Part shown: one piece after another, positions 25,976 through 35,020 of the stretch
Numbering within the stretch: the stretch's first letter is position 1
How the letters are laid out: each line of letters begins with the position of its first letter
DNA from: Roseococcus sp.
GTDB taxonomy: Bacteria; Pseudomonadota; Alphaproteobacteria; Acetobacterales; Acetobacteraceae
DNA: 64,000 nucleotides
NCBI GenBank assembly: GCA_026414745.1
Contig: JAOAIK010000038.1
Span: 31,250-95,249, forward strand
Reading direction: 5' to 3'
Notes under the pieces: generated by a model
Seen by the model: only the letters and a program-made list of their open reading frames with translations
What the model was told of the DNA's origin: nothing
The model's database searches: none
Made by a program: the position numbers and the translations under genes

Positions 25976-26757
25976 GCGCGACCCTGACCGTCGCGGCGCC
26001 GGCGGCCGCCCCGCCGCCCGGCCCCGACGACATCCGCATCGAGGGGCTGGTCAAGCGCTTCGGCGCGACCGAGGTGCTGCGGGGCGTGCGGCTCAGCGTG
26101 CCGCGCGGCGAGCTCTGCGCGCTGATCGGCGCGAACGGCGCGGGCAAATCCACCCTGCTGCGCTGCCTGCTGCGCCTGGTCGAGCCCGATGCCGGCTCCG
26201 TCGAGATCCTGGGCCAGGACGCGCGGCGGCTGCGCGGTCGGGCGCTGCGCCGGCTGCGCGCGCGCGTCGGCTTCGTCTTCCAGCGCCACAACCTGGTGCC
26301 ACGCCTCTCTGCGCTCTCCAACGTCGTGCACGGGGCCATCGCGCGGGAGGGCGCGCGGGCCTGGCACCAGGCGCTTTCTCCGCCCGCGCTGCGCGCCGAG
26401 GCGATGCGCTGCCTCGCGGAGGTGGGCCTCGCCCCGCTCGCGCTGCGGCGGGCCGATGCGCTCTCCGGCGGGCAGTCCCAGCGGGTGGCGATCGCGCGCG
26501 CCCTGATGCAGCGCCCCGAGATGATCCTGGCCGATGAGCCGGTCGCCTCCCTCGACCCCGCGGCGGGGCGCGAGGTGATGGGGCTGCTCGCCGCGCTGGC
26601 GCGTCAGCGCGGCATCACCGTGCTGTTCACCACCCACCACATGGAGCACGCCATCGCCTTCGCCGACCGCATCGTCGGGCTGCGCGCGGGCGCCGTGGTG
26701 CTCGACAGCCCGGCCGCGGCAGCGGTGCCCGGGGCTCTGGAGCGCTTCTTTGACTGA
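25972..26757 (+). CDS. phnC: PhnC-type ABC transporter ATP-binding protein
   Basis: 261-residue ABC ATPase. The start is TTG at 25972, overlapping the phnD stop. Walker A GANGAGKSTLLR is near residue 56, signature LSGGQSQRVAIARAL near residue 166 and Walker B MILADEPVASLDP near residue 188; the H-loop His is in FTTHHMEHA. The PhnC-like element RLRARVGFVFQRHNLVPRLSALSNV is visible after Walker A. It overlaps the permease gene by 8 bases. Confidence 0.92.
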   Translation: MSATLTVAAPAAAPPPGPDDIRIEGLVKRFGATEVLRGVRLSVPRGELCALIGANGAGKSTLLRCLLRLVEPDAGSVEILGQDARRLRGRALRRLRARVGFVFQRHNLVPRLSALSNVVHGAIAREGARAWHQALSPPALRAEAMRCLAEVGLAPLALRRADALSGGQSQRVAIARALMQRPEMILADEPVASLDPAAGREVMGLLAALARQRGITVLFTTHHMEHAIAFADRIVGLRAGAVVLDSPAAAAVPGALERFFD

Positions 26758-27541
26758 TCGCCCCGCCCCGCCCCGGCTCGAGCGGCCCTCGCCCCTCGCC
26801 TTCGCCCTGCTCGTGGGGGCGGCGGCGCTCGTCCTCTCCTCCTTCCAGGGGGTGGGCTTCTCGCTCGCCGAGCTCTGGGCCGGGCTGCCGCAGATGGCGC
26901 GCATCCTGGGCGAGATGCTGCCGCCCGCGCATGACCGCTGGGACCGGGTGCTGGCCTCGCTGATCGAGACCTTCCACATGGCCCTGGCGGGCACGCTGCT
27001 CGGCGTGCTGCTCTCGGTGCCACTGGCGGTGCTGGCCTGCCGCGCGCTCACCCCCTCCTGGCCGCTGCGCGCGGCGGCGCGGTCGCTGATCGCGCTGTTC
27101 CGCACCGTGCCGGACCTCGTCTGGGCGCTGCTCTTCGTGGTGGCGGTGGGCCTCGGTCCCTTCGCGGGCACCCTCGCGCTGATGGTGGACACGATGGGTT
27201 ACGCCGCCCGCTTCTTCGCCGAGGCGATGGAGGAACAGGACAAGGGGCCGCAGGAGGCGCTGGCGGCGGCCGGCGCCCCCCGATCGGGGCTGCTGATGGC
27301 CGCCGTGCTGCCGGCCGCCCTGCCCTCCATGGTGGCGACCAGCCTGTTCTGCCTCGAGAAGGCGACGCGCGGCGGCGTGGTGCTGGGGCTCGTCGGCGCG
27401 GGCGGGATCGGGATGGAGCTGAAGGTCGCGATGGACCTGTTCAACTACGCCGAGGCCGCGGCCTCGATCCTCGCGATCCTGCTGCTGGTGGTGGCGGTGG
27501 AGCAGGCCGCGGCCGCGCTGCGCCGGCGCATCATCGGCTGA
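26750..27541 (+). CDS. phnE: PhnE-type ABC transporter permease
   Basis: 263-residue inner-membrane permease. The start is TTG at 26750, 8 bases inside the ATPase gene. About six membrane segments are visible (residues about 15-35, 70-100, 118-140, 140-165, 185-205, 235-255), with the permease-ATPase contact loop EALAAAGAPRSGLLMAAVLP near residue 177. Family phrase: LIALFRTVPDLVWALLFVVAVGLGPFAG. All three PhnDCE components of one importer are therefore present. Its stop is 18 bases from the convergent transporter gene. Confidence 0.9.
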   Translation: MTDRPAPPRLERPSPLAFALLVGAAALVLSSFQGVGFSLAELWAGLPQMARILGEMLPPAHDRWDRVLASLIETFHMALAGTLLGVLLSVPLAVLACRALTPSWPLRAAARSLIALFRTVPDLVWALLFVVAVGLGPFAGTLALMVDTMGYAARFFAEAMEEQDKGPQEALAAAGAPRSGLLMAAVLPAALPSMVATSLFCLEKATRGGVVLGLVGAGGIGMELKVAMDLFNYAEAAASILAILLLVVAVEQAAAALRRRIIG

Positions 27542-27559
27542 CCGGCCGCCGCCGCCCCC

Positions 27560-28528
27560 TCACCGCCCCGCCGGCAGCAGCCGCGGCACCAGCCGCAGGA
27601 AGAGCAGCATCCCCAGCAGCTCCACCAGCGATTGCAGCACGATCACCAGCGCCGCCAGCGCCCATTCCGCCGGCAGCGCCAGCGCGAGCGGCAGCACCAC
27701 GAAGGAGTTGCGCGTGCCCAGGCTGAACACCACCGCCCGCCCCGAGGCCGCCCCCAGCCGCAGGGCCCGCGCCAGCCCGAGGCCGAGGCCGAGCGCCCCC
27801 AGAAGGAAGAGCACGAACACCCCCGCCACCGCTGCGAGCCCCTCGAGCGCCCCCGCCAGCACCCCGCCCTGGCCGAGCGCGATGAGGAACACCACGAGGG
27901 CGAGCAGCGGCACCGGCGCCGCCCCCATGGCCCGCACCACCCTGGCCCCCGCCGGCGCGCGCTCCGCCCAGCGCTCCAGCAGCCAGGCCAGCCCGAGCGG
28001 TGCGGCGATCAGCAGGCCGAAGACCAGCAGCAGCCGCCCCGCCGGCAGCGCCCCGAGCTCGCCCGAGCCGAGAAAGAGCCAGAGATAGGCCGGCAGGAGC
28101 AGCATCTGCGCCAGCAGCAGCAGGGGCACCGCCGCGATCAGCCCCGCCGTGTTCCCGCGCGCGAGATGGGTGAAGGTGATGGACCAGTCGGTGCAAGGCA
28201 GCAGCAGCACCAGCAGCACGCCGAGGCGGATGGCCGGATCGGCCGGCACCAGCGGCCAGAGCAGGGCGACGAGCAGCGGCGCCAGCAGGAAGTTGCCGAT
28301 GAGCAGCGCCGCCAGCAGCCGCGCATCGCGCGCCGCCTCGGCGATGTGGGTCAGCGGCACCTGGCTGAAGGTGGCGAGCAGCAGCAGCGCCAGGACGGGC
28401 CAGAGCAGCGCCTCGGCGAGGGCCGTCACCCCGGGCGCCGCCGCCCCCGCGGCAAGACCGAGCAGCGTGGCGGCGAGATAGATCCAGACCTGCTGACGCT
28501 CGAGCGCCGCGCGGTCCGGCCAGCTCAC
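27560..28528 (-). CDS. ACR3/bile acid:Na+ symporter (BASS)-like transporter
   Basis: 322-residue membrane protein with ten or so hydrophobic segments. The GTG at 28528 overlaps the kdsD stop (GTGA). The motif LLLPCTDWSITFTHLARGN near residue 100 contains the conserved Cys of the ACR3/arsenic-resistance group, and a later LGTRNSFVVLPLALALP is a typical second-half repeat. ACR3 proteins export arsenite, but there is no arsR, arsC or other ars gene nearby; the association is with Kdo synthesis. The real substrate is unknown. It may be a BASS-type carrier of an organic anion. Confidence 0.8.
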   Translation of the reverse strand: MSWPDRAALERQQVWIYLAATLLGLAAGAAAPGVTALAEALLWPVLALLLLATFSQVPLTHIAEAARDARLLAALLIGNFLLAPLLVALLWPLVPADPAIRLGVLLVLLLPCTDWSITFTHLARGNTAGLIAAVPLLLLAQMLLLPAYLWLFLGSGELGALPAGRLLLVFGLLIAAPLGLAWLLERWAERAPAGARVVRAMGAAPVPLLALVVFLIALGQGGVLAGALEGLAAVAGVFVLFLLGALGLGLGLARALRLGAASGRAVVFSLGTRNSFVVLPLALALPAEWALAALVIVLQSLVELLGMLLFLRLVPRLLPAGR

Positions 28529-29514
28529 GCCACCCCGGCGCGCAGCAGGTCGTGGAGGTGGAGGATGCCGACCGGCCGCCCCTCCTCCACCACGAACAGG
28601 CTCGTGATCTTGCGCTCGTTCATTTCCGCGAGCAGGTCGGCGGCCCAGGCCTCGGGCGGCGCGGTGCGCGGCGTGCGCGTCATGGCCGCCTCCACGGGGC
28701 TGTCGAGGCCGAGCGCGCGCTGAAAGGCGCGGCGCAGGTCGCCATCCGTCAGCAGCCCCGCGAGCCGCCCCTCCGAATCCAGCACCCCGGTGACGCCGAA
28801 GCGGCCGCGCGTCATCTCGATGATCGCCTGCTGCAAGGTGGCGCCGAGCGGCACCAGCGGCAGCTCCGCGCCGGTATGCATCAGGTCCCGCGCGCGCTTG
28901 AGCCGTGCGCCGAGCTTCCCGCCCGGGTGGAAGTCCCGGAAGCGCTCGGGCGAGAAGCCCCGCGCCTCGAGCAGACACATCGCCAGCGCATCGCCCGCCG
29001 CGAGCTGCATGGTCGTGCTGGTGGTGGGGGCGAGCCCGTTCGGGCAGGCCTCCGGCATGCGCGGCAGGGCGATGCAGGGATCGGCGGCGCGACCGAGCGT
29101 GCTCTCCGCCCGCGAGGTCAGCGCGATCAGCGGCACCCGGAAGCGCTGCGCATAGGCGATGATGTCGGCGAGTTCCGGCGCCTCGCCCGACCAGGAGAGG
29201 GCAAGCACCGCATCCTCCGGCCCGATCATGCCGAGATCGCCGTGGCTCGCCTCGGCGGGATGGACGAAATGCGCGGGCGTGCCGGTCGAGGCCAGGGTCG
29301 CCGCGATCTTGCGCCCGACATGGCCCGACTTGCCCATGCCGGTGACGATCACCCGCCCCGGGCGGTCGAGGATCAGCGCCACCGCGCGCAGCAGCGCGGC
29401 GCCGACCTCCCCCGCCAGCGCGGCATGCAGCGCCTGCAGCCCCTCCGCCTCCAGCGCCACCGTGCGCGCCAGCGTGGCGCGCCGCGCCGCGACCGCGGCC
29501 AAGTCCTCAGGCAT
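28525..29514 (-). CDS. kdsD: D-arabinose 5-phosphate isomerase
   Basis: Interconverts ribulose 5-phosphate and arabinose 5-phosphate, the first step of Kdo synthesis for lipid A/LPS. The 329 residues contain an N-terminal SIS domain ([36 protein letters not shown]) and two C-terminal CBS repeats (from about residue 210 to the end, with [25 protein letters not shown] and [23 protein letters not shown]). The ATG overlaps the end of kdsA by 8 bases. Length equals E. coli KdsD. Confidence 0.95.
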   Translation of the reverse strand: MPEDLAAVAARRATLARTVALEAEGLQALHAALAGEVGAALLRAVALILDRPGRVIVTGMGKSGHVGRKIAATLASTGTPAHFVHPAEASHGDLGMIGPEDAVLALSWSGEAPELADIIAYAQRFRVPLIALTSRAESTLGRAADPCIALPRMPEACPNGLAPTTSTTMQLAAGDALAMCLLEARGFSPERFRDFHPGGKLGARLKRARDLMHTGAELPLVPLGATLQQAIIEMTRGRFGVTGVLDSEGRLAGLLTDGDLRRAFQRALGLDSPVEAAMTRTPRTAPPEAWAADLLAEMNERKITSLFVVEEGRPVGILHLHDLLRAGVA

Positions 29515-30361
29515 CGAAGCCCTTCACCAGCGCGTCCAGGGCCTGCAGCCGCGCCAGAAGTCCCTCGAAGGCGGAGAGCGGCACCATGTTCGGCCCGTCC
29601 GAGGGGGCGCGGTCAGGGTCCTGGTGCGTCTCGATGAAGAGCCCCGCGACGCCCACCGCCACCGCCGCCCGCGCCAGGGTTTCCACGAACTCCCGCTGCC
29701 CGCCCGAAGCCGCCCCCTGCCCGCCCGGCTGCTGCACGGAATGCGTCGCGTCGAAGATCACGGGCAGGCCCGTCTCGCGCGCCATGATCGGCAGGGCGCG
29801 CATGTCGGAAACCAGCGTGTTGTAGCCGAAGGAGGCGCCGCGCTCGGTCAGAAGCACGCGCCCGTTGCCGGCCTCGGTGATCTTCGCCGCCACGTGCTTC
29901 ATGTCCCAGGGGGCGAGGAACTGGCCCTTCTTGACGTTCACCGCCCGCCCCGTCGCCGCCGCCGCGAGCAGGAGGTCGGTCTGCCGGCAGAGGAAGGCCG
30001 GGATCTGCAGCACGTCCACCACCTCGGCCACCGGGGCGCATTGCGCCGGCTCGTGCACGTCGGTCAGCACGGGCAGGCCGAGCGTCTCGCGGATCTCGGC
30101 GAAGACCGGCAGCGCCGCGGCGAGCCCCATGCCCCGCGCGGCGCGGCCCGAGGTGCGGTTCGCCTTGTCGAAGCTCGTCTTGTAGACGAGGCCGATGCCC
30201 CGCCGCGCGGCGATCTCGCGCAGCGCGGAGGCCGTCTCCAGCGCATGCGCGCGCGACTCCATCTGGCAGGGGCCGGCGATCAGCGCGATGGGAAGACGGT
30301 TGGAAAAGCGGACGACGCCGCCCGGCCCCTCCACCGACACGGTGGCCTGGTTCAGCTCCAT
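29507..30361 (-). CDS. kdsA: 3-deoxy-8-phosphooctulonate (Kdo-8-P) synthase
   Basis: Condenses arabinose 5-phosphate and PEP to Kdo 8-phosphate. 284 residues, as in E. coli. [14 protein letters not shown] near residue 30 has Cys where E. coli has Asn, indicating the metal-dependent class of KdsA. Other conserved stretches: [57 protein letters not shown] and the [18 protein letters not shown] loop. It is the first gene of a three-gene run with kdsD and the ACR3-like transporter and is divergent from rsmB, with 148 bases between. Confidence 0.96.
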   Translation of the reverse strand: MELNQATVSVEGPGGVVRFSNRLPIALIAGPCQMESRAHALETASALREIAARRGIGLVYKTSFDKANRTSGRAARGMGLAAALPVFAEIRETLGLPVLTDVHEPAQCAPVAEVVDVLQIPAFLCRQTDLLLAAAATGRAVNVKKGQFLAPWDMKHVAAKITEAGNGRVLLTERGASFGYNTLVSDMRALPIMARETGLPVIFDATHSVQQPGGQGAASGGQREFVETLARAAVAVGVAGLFIETHQDPDRAPSDGPNMVPLSAFEGLLARLQALDALVKGFDA

Positions 30362-30509
30362 GCGGCCCGCCTAACCGCTTTGCCGCCCCGCCACAAGCCG
30401 CGCGGAAGGCAGGCCGCCCCCGACCGCCCGGGCTTGCCCGCGCCGCGGATTCCGGCAGAGGCTGCCTCCTCCGGCGCCGCCGCGCGCCCCCTCTCCGCGG
30501 ACCACCCCC

Positions 30510-31817
30510 ATGACCCCCGAAGGGCGCCTCGCCGCCGCGATCGACCTGCTGCACGCCACCCTCGAGGCGCCCCGCCGCCCGGCGGACGCCATCGCGGCCG
30601 AGTTCTTCCGCGCCCGCCGCTACATTGGCGGGAGCGATCGCCGCGCCGTCTCCGACCTCGCCTGGGGGGTGCTGCGCCAGCGCCTGCGCCTCGACTGGTG
30701 GCTGGCGGGGCTGGGCGCGCGGCCCACGCCGCGGCGGCTCGCGCTCGCGCATCTGCTGCTGGTCGAGGGGCTCACCCCTGCGGCCGCCGCGCGGCGCTTC
30801 GCAGGCGGGCGTTATGGTGCGGGCGCGCTGGAGCCCGAGGAGCAGCGCCTGGCTCAGGCCCTCGCCGGCAAGCCCCTGATCGGCAAGGAGATGCCCGAGG
30901 GCGTGCGCCTCAACCTCCCCCCCTGGGCGCTGCCCGGCCTTGCCGCCCGCTTCGGCCCGCGCCTCGCGGAGGAGGCGGCGGCGCTGGAGCAGGGCGCGCC
31001 GCTCGACCTGCGCGTCAATCGGCTGCGCGCGACGCGCGAGGCGGCCCGGGCGGCGCTGGCGGCCGAGGGCTTCGCCCCCGAGCCCACGCCCTTCGCCCCG
31101 CAGGGGCTGCGGCTGCGGGGGCGTGCGCCGGTGACCGCGGGCGCCGCCTTCCGCGCCGGGCTGGTGGAGGTGCAGGACGAGGGCAGCCAGCTCATCGCCG
31201 CCCTGGTCGGCGCCCGGCCGGGCATGCGCGTCGTGGACTATTGCGCGGGCGCGGCGGGCAAGACGCTGGCCATGGCCGCCGACATGGAGAACCGGGGCCG
31301 CATCACCGCCTGCGATGTCTCGGCCCCGCGCCTCGCGGGGGCGCTGAAGCGGCTGCGCCGGGCGGGCGTGCACAATGCCGAGACCCATCTCCTCACCCCT
31401 GGCGACCGCTGGGCGAAGCGTCGCGCCGGCGCCTTCGACCGCGTGCTGGTGGACGCGCCCTGCAGCGGCACCGGCACCTGGCGGCGCAACCCCGACGCGC
31501 GCACCCGGCTGGGTGCGGAGGATCTTCAGGAACTCCTCACCAAGCAGGGTGAAATTCTCGACACCTCGGCCCAACTGGTGCGGCCCGGGGGTAGGCTCGT
31601 CTACGCGACATGCTCGCTGCTGCCGGAGGAGGATGAGATGCAGGTCGAGGCCTTCCTCGCGCGCCATCCCGGGTTCCGCGCCGTGCCGCTCGCGCGCGCC
31701 TGGGCCGAGGCGGGGCTGCCCGGCGCCCCGCCCTGCCCCGGGCCGCATCTTGCCCTCTCCCCGGCCGCGCACGGCACGGACGGTTTCTTCGCCGCCGTGC
31801 TGGAACGGGCGGCATGA
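30510..31817 (+). CDS. rsmB: RsmB-like 16S rRNA (cytosine-C5) methyltransferase
   Basis: 435-residue RNA m5C methyltransferase. An N-terminal NusB-like helical domain (residues 1-150) precedes the SAM domain. The motifs are VVDYCAGAAGKTLAMA near residue 250, DAPCSGTGTWRRNPDARTRL near residue 316 and YATCSLLPEEDEMQVEAFL near residue 365; the two catalytic cysteines are in the PCS and TCS motifs. The NusB-like extension is why I choose RsmB (C967) over RsmF. Its stop overlaps the next ATG as ATGA. Confidence 0.9.
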   Translation: MTPEGRLAAAIDLLHATLEAPRRPADAIAAEFFRARRYIGGSDRRAVSDLAWGVLRQRLRLDWWLAGLGARPTPRRLALAHLLLVEGLTPAAAARRFAGGRYGAGALEPEEQRLAQALAGKPLIGKEMPEGVRLNLPPWALPGLAARFGPRLAEEAAALEQGAPLDLRVNRLRATREAARAALAAEGFAPEPTPFAPQGLRLRGRAPVTAGAAFRAGLVEVQDEGSQLIAALVGARPGMRVVDYCAGAAGKTLAMAADMENRGRITACDVSAPRLAGALKRLRRAGVHNAETHLLTPGDRWAKRRAGAFDRVLVDAPCSGTGTWRRNPDARTRLGAEDLQELLTKQGEILDTSAQLVRPGGRLVYATCSLLPEEDEMQVEAFLARHPGFRAVPLARAWAEAGLPGAPPCPGPHLALSPAAHGTDGFFAAVLERAA

Positions 31818-32377
31818 TCACCATCCGCCGCGCCCGGGCGGCGGACGCGTCCGCCATGGCGCAGGTGCATCTGGCCGCCTGGCGCAGCGCCTATGCCGGC
31901 ATCCTGCCGGCGGACTACCTCGCCGGCCTCTCGGCGCTGCGCGAGGCCGCGGCCTATGAGCAAGCCATCCTCCAACGGCCCGGCGGCCATGCCGCCTTCG
32001 TCGCGGTGGCCGACGGGTTCGAGCCCACTGGCCCCGGCATCGTCGGCTTCGTCACAGGCGGGTTGGCGCGCCGACCCGGCATCGCGGAGGGGGAGGTGGA
32101 GACGCTCTACCTGCTCGATGACGTGCAGGGGCGCGGGGTGGGGCGGCGGATGATGCGCGCCATCGCCTCGCACCTCGCCTCCCTCGGCGCGCAATCGGCC
32201 TTCGCCTGGGTTCTCGAGGCCAACCCCTCGCGCTGGTTCTACGCGCGGCTGGGTGCGCGGCTGGCGGCGCGCGAGACCATCCGCTTCGCCGGCCAGCCCC
32301 TGGTGCAGCTCGCCTATGCCTGGGCGCCCATCCACACCCTGCTCAGCGCGACGGCGGTGACGCGCCTGCCGCGCTAG
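31814..32377 (+). CDS. GNAT-family N-acetyltransferase
   Basis: 187-residue acetyl-CoA-dependent acyltransferase. The [28 protein letters not shown] opening, an [26 protein letters not shown] acetyl-CoA-binding core (RGVGRR pyrophosphate loop near residue 112) and a late [21 protein letters not shown] are classic. The substrate is not predictable. It is coupled to rsmB by an ATGA overlap and ends 50 bases before guaA. Confidence 0.9.
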   Translation: MITIRRARAADASAMAQVHLAAWRSAYAGILPADYLAGLSALREAAAYEQAILQRPGGHAAFVAVADGFEPTGPGIVGFVTGGLARRPGIAEGEVETLYLLDDVQGRGVGRRMMRAIASHLASLGAQSAFAWVLEANPSRWFYARLGARLAARETIRFAGQPLVQLAYAWAPIHTLLSATAVTRLPR

Positions 32378-32427
32378 GCCCCGCGCCGCGTCTTGACGGC
32401 GGGCGCGCGGGCGTGCTGCTGCCCGTC

Positions 32428-33987
32428 ATGGCCCAGCACCACGACCGCCTCCTCATCCTCGACTTCGGCAGCCAGGTGACGCAGCTCATCGCCCGGCGCC
32501 TGCGCGAATCCGGCGTCTATTGCGAGATCTGGCCCTACAACCGCGCCCCCGAGGCGCGCATCCGCGCCTTCGCGCCCAAGGGCATCATCCTCTCCGGCGG
32601 CCCGGCCAGCGTCACCGAGGGCGAGAGCCCCCGCGCGCCCGAGGCCGTCTTCACCCTGGGCGTGCCGGTGCTCGGCATCTGCTACGGCCAGCAGACCATG
32701 GCCGCGCAGCTCGGCGGGCGCGTCGAGGGCTCCGAGCACCGCGAGTTCGGCCGCGCCTTCGTCGAGGTGGTGGGCGAGAGCGCGCTCACGCGCGGCGTCT
32801 GGGCCCCCGGCGCGCGCGAGCAGGTGTGGATGAGCCATGGCGACCGGGTGAGCCGGCTGCCCGAGGGGTTCCGCGCGGTCGCGGTCAGCGAGGGCGCGCC
32901 CTATGCCGCCATCGCCGACGACGCGCGCCGCTTCTACGGCGTGCAGTTCCACCCCGAGGTGGTGCACACGCCCCACGGGGCGGCGCTGCTGCGCAACTTC
33001 TCGCACGGCATCTGCGGCTGCGCGGGGGACTGGACCATGGGCGCCTACCGCGCCGAGGCCATCGCGCGCATCCGCGCCCAGGTGGGCCAGGGCCGCGTGG
33101 TCTGCGGCCTTTCCGGCGGCGTGGACTCCTCGGTGGCGGCGGTGCTGATCCACGAGGCGGTCGGCGACCAGCTCACCTGCATCTTCGTGGACCACGGGCT
33201 GATGCGCGCGGGCGAGGCCGAGCAGGTGCTGCGCACCTTCCGCGAGCGCCTCAACATCCGCCTCGTGCATCGCGACGCCTCCGACCTCTTCCTCGGCCAA
33301 CTCTCCGGCGTCACCGACCCCGAGGCCAAGCGCAAGACCATAGGCCGGCTGTTCGTCGAGGTGTTCGAAGAGGAGCAGAACAGGCTCGGCGGCGCGGATT
33401 TCCTCGCCCAGGGCACGCTCTATCCGGACGTGATCGAGAGTGTTTCGGCCACCGGCGGGCCGTCGGTCACCATCAAGTCGCACCACAATGTGGGCGGCCT
33501 GCCGGAGGGGATGCGCATGCGCCTCGTCGAGCCGCTGCGCGAGCTGTTCAAGGACGAGGTGCGCGCGCTGGGGCGCGAGCTCGGCTTGCCCGAGGAGATC
33601 GTGGGCCGCCACCCCTTCCCCGGCCCGGGGCTCGCCATCCGCATCCCGGGCGAGGTGACGCGCGAGAAGGCCGATCTGCTGCGGCGCGTGGACTCCATCT
33701 TCCTCGAGGAAATCCGCACCGCCGGCCTCTATGACGCGATCTGGCAGGCCTTCGCCGTGCTGCTGCCGGTGCGCACCGTGGGCGTGATGGGCGATGGCCG
33801 CACCTATGACCAGGCCTGCGCCCTGCGCGCCGTGACCAGCACCGACGGCATGACGGCCGATGTCTATCCCTTCGACATGGGCTTCCTGACGCGGGTGGCG
33901 AACCGCATCGTCAACGAGGTGCGCGGCATCAACCGCGTGACCTACGACATCACCTCCAAGCCGCCGGGGACGATCGAGTGGGAGTGA
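32428..33987 (+). CDS. guaA: GMP synthase (glutamine-hydrolysing)
   Basis: Converts XMP to GMP. From the ATG at 32428 the protein has 519 residues; a GTG at 32413 would add five residues without known homology. The glutaminase domain has the nucleophile Cys in [11 protein letters not shown] near residue 84 and the [11 protein letters not shown]is/Glu pair. The ATP-PPase domain begins with [11 protein letters not shown] near residue 229. The C-terminal dimerisation domain ends [11 protein letters not shown] as in all GuaA. Convergent with the Gfo/Idh/MocA gene; 10 bases separate the stops. Confidence 0.97.
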   Translation: MAQHHDRLLILDFGSQVTQLIARRLRESGVYCEIWPYNRAPEARIRAFAPKGIILSGGPASVTEGESPRAPEAVFTLGVPVLGICYGQQTMAAQLGGRVEGSEHREFGRAFVEVVGESALTRGVWAPGAREQVWMSHGDRVSRLPEGFRAVAVSEGAPYAAIADDARRFYGVQFHPEVVHTPHGAALLRNFSHGICGCAGDWTMGAYRAEAIARIRAQVGQGRVVCGLSGGVDSSVAAVLIHEAVGDQLTCIFVDHGLMRAGEAEQVLRTFRERLNIRLVHRDASDLFLGQLSGVTDPEAKRKTIGRLFVEVFEEEQNRLGGADFLAQGTLYPDVIESVSATGGPSVTIKSHHNVGGLPEGMRMRLVEPLRELFKDEVRALGRELGLPEEIVGRHPFPGPGLAIRIPGEVTREKADLLRRVDSIFLEEIRTAGLYDAIWQAFAVLLPVRTVGVMGDGRTYDQACALRAVTSTDGMTADVYPFDMGFLTRVANRIVNEVRGINRVTYDITSKPPGTIEWE

Positions 33988-33997
33988 GGCGCCCGCC

Positions 33998-34930
33998 TCA
34001 GCCCAGCGCCGCCTCGACCCGCAGCGCCGCGTCCAGTGCCGCGAGGCCCTGCGCCCCCGTGGCCTCGTAGGGGGCGCCGTCGAGGATGGCGGCGATGAAG
34101 GCGGCCTGCTCCGCCTGCAGACTGTCGTGCTCGGTCCAGGAGCGGCGGGTGATGCCCCAGCCCGGCATGTGCTCCGCCGGCAGCTCGCCCCCGGGAGCCA
34201 GGAATTCGAGGCTGCGGCCGAGGAAATCCACGCGCAGCTCTCCCTCGGGCCCGAGGGCACGCAGCCGCCGCTCCAGCCCCACCGCCACGCGGCTCGCGCT
34301 CACCTGGGCCTGGGCGCCGTCGGCGAAGCGCAGCTGCGCCACCGCCCAGTCCGTGTTGGGGCTGGCCACGCGCCCGCCCACCGCCCGCACCTCGACGAGC
34401 GGGGCGGGAAGCAGCGAGAGCAGCAGGTCGAGGTCATGGATCATCAGGTCGAGCACGACCGAGACATCGAGGCCGCGCGGGCGGAAGGGCGCGACGCGCA
34501 CCGCCTCCAGCGCCATCAGGCGCCGGCCGGAGAGGTGCGCGCGCAGGGTGCGGATGGCCGCCGAATGGCGCTCGATCTGCCCCACCATCAGCACCCGGCC
34601 GCGCCGGGCGGCCAGCGCGATCAGGGCCTCCGCCTCCTCGCGCGTGGCGGTGATGGGCTTTTCCACCAGCACATCCCGCCCCGCCTCCAGGGCCAGCGTG
34701 GCCAGCCGCGCGTGGTGGCGCGTGGGGGTCGCGATGATCAGCGCATCCGAGGCCGCGATCAGCGTCTCCAACTCCAGCGCCGGGCAGCCGGCCTCGGCCG
34801 CCACCCGCGCCGCCCGGGCATGGTCGGGGTCGTGCAGGCCGGCGAGGACGGCGCGCGGAGAGGCCGCGAGCTTGAGCGCGTGGAAGCGGCCGAAATGCCC
34901 CGCGCCGAGAACACCGATTCTGAGGCTCAT
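33998..34930 (-). CDS. Gfo/Idh/MocA family oxidoreductase
   Basis: 310-residue NAD(P)-dependent dehydrogenase. IGVLGAGHFGRFHALKLA at residues 5-22 is the Rossmann loop; VLVEKPITATREEAEALI near residue 88 carries the conserved EKP; the C-terminal sheet domain begins near residue 115 (ALEAVRVAPF, VVLDLMIHDLDLLLSLL). HDLD supplies the typical active-site His/Asp. The ATG at 34930 starts at MSLRIGVLGAG; longer frames cross the upstream region. Substrate unknown (sugars, inositols or related). Divergent from secDF by 90 bases. Confidence 0.9.
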   Translation of the reverse strand: MSLRIGVLGAGHFGRFHALKLAASPRAVLAGLHDPDHARAARVAAEAGCPALELETLIAASDALIIATPTRHHARLATLALEAGRDVLVEKPITATREEAEALIALAARRGRVLMVGQIERHSAAIRTLRAHLSGRRLMALEAVRVAPFRPRGLDVSVVLDLMIHDLDLLLSLLPAPLVEVRAVGGRVASPNTDWAVAQLRFADGAQAQVSASRVAVGLERRLRALGPEGELRVDFLGRSLEFLAPGGELPAEHMPGWGITRRSWTEHDSLQAEQAAFIAAILDGAPYEATGAQGLAALDAALRVEAALG

Positions 34931-34961
34931 GGGCCGGGGGCGTAGCCCGTCCGCGCGAGGC

Positions 34962-34990
34962 TTGCATCCCCCCCTCCCCCTCGTCATGTT
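34962..34990 (+). promoter_or_regulatory. Candidate sigma70-type promoter for secDF
   Basis: TTGCAT (34962-34967) and CATGTT (34985-34990) are separated by exactly 17 bases, placing a transcription start about 20 bases before the secDF ATG at 35021. The -35 is good (TTGCAT against TTGACA); the -10 is poor. A guess based on spacing and position. Confidence 0.3.
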
Positions 34991-35020
34991 CCGCCCAGCC
35001 TGATCGGGACCGTATTCGAG

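Noticed and set aside
25109..27541. A complete phosphonate degradation (C-P lyase) cluster
   Set aside because: Only the importer genes are present; no phnG-M or phnJ-like gene is found in the window.
27560..28528. Arsenic-resistance operon
   Set aside because: The transporter has ACR3-like motifs, but no arsR, arsC, arsH or other ars gene is present, and it is coupled to kdsD. The arsenite role is not supported by context.
32374..34260. A 628-codon minus-strand open frame opposite guaA
   Set aside because: guaA is unmistakable on the plus strand. The antisense product is low-complexity and resembles nothing.
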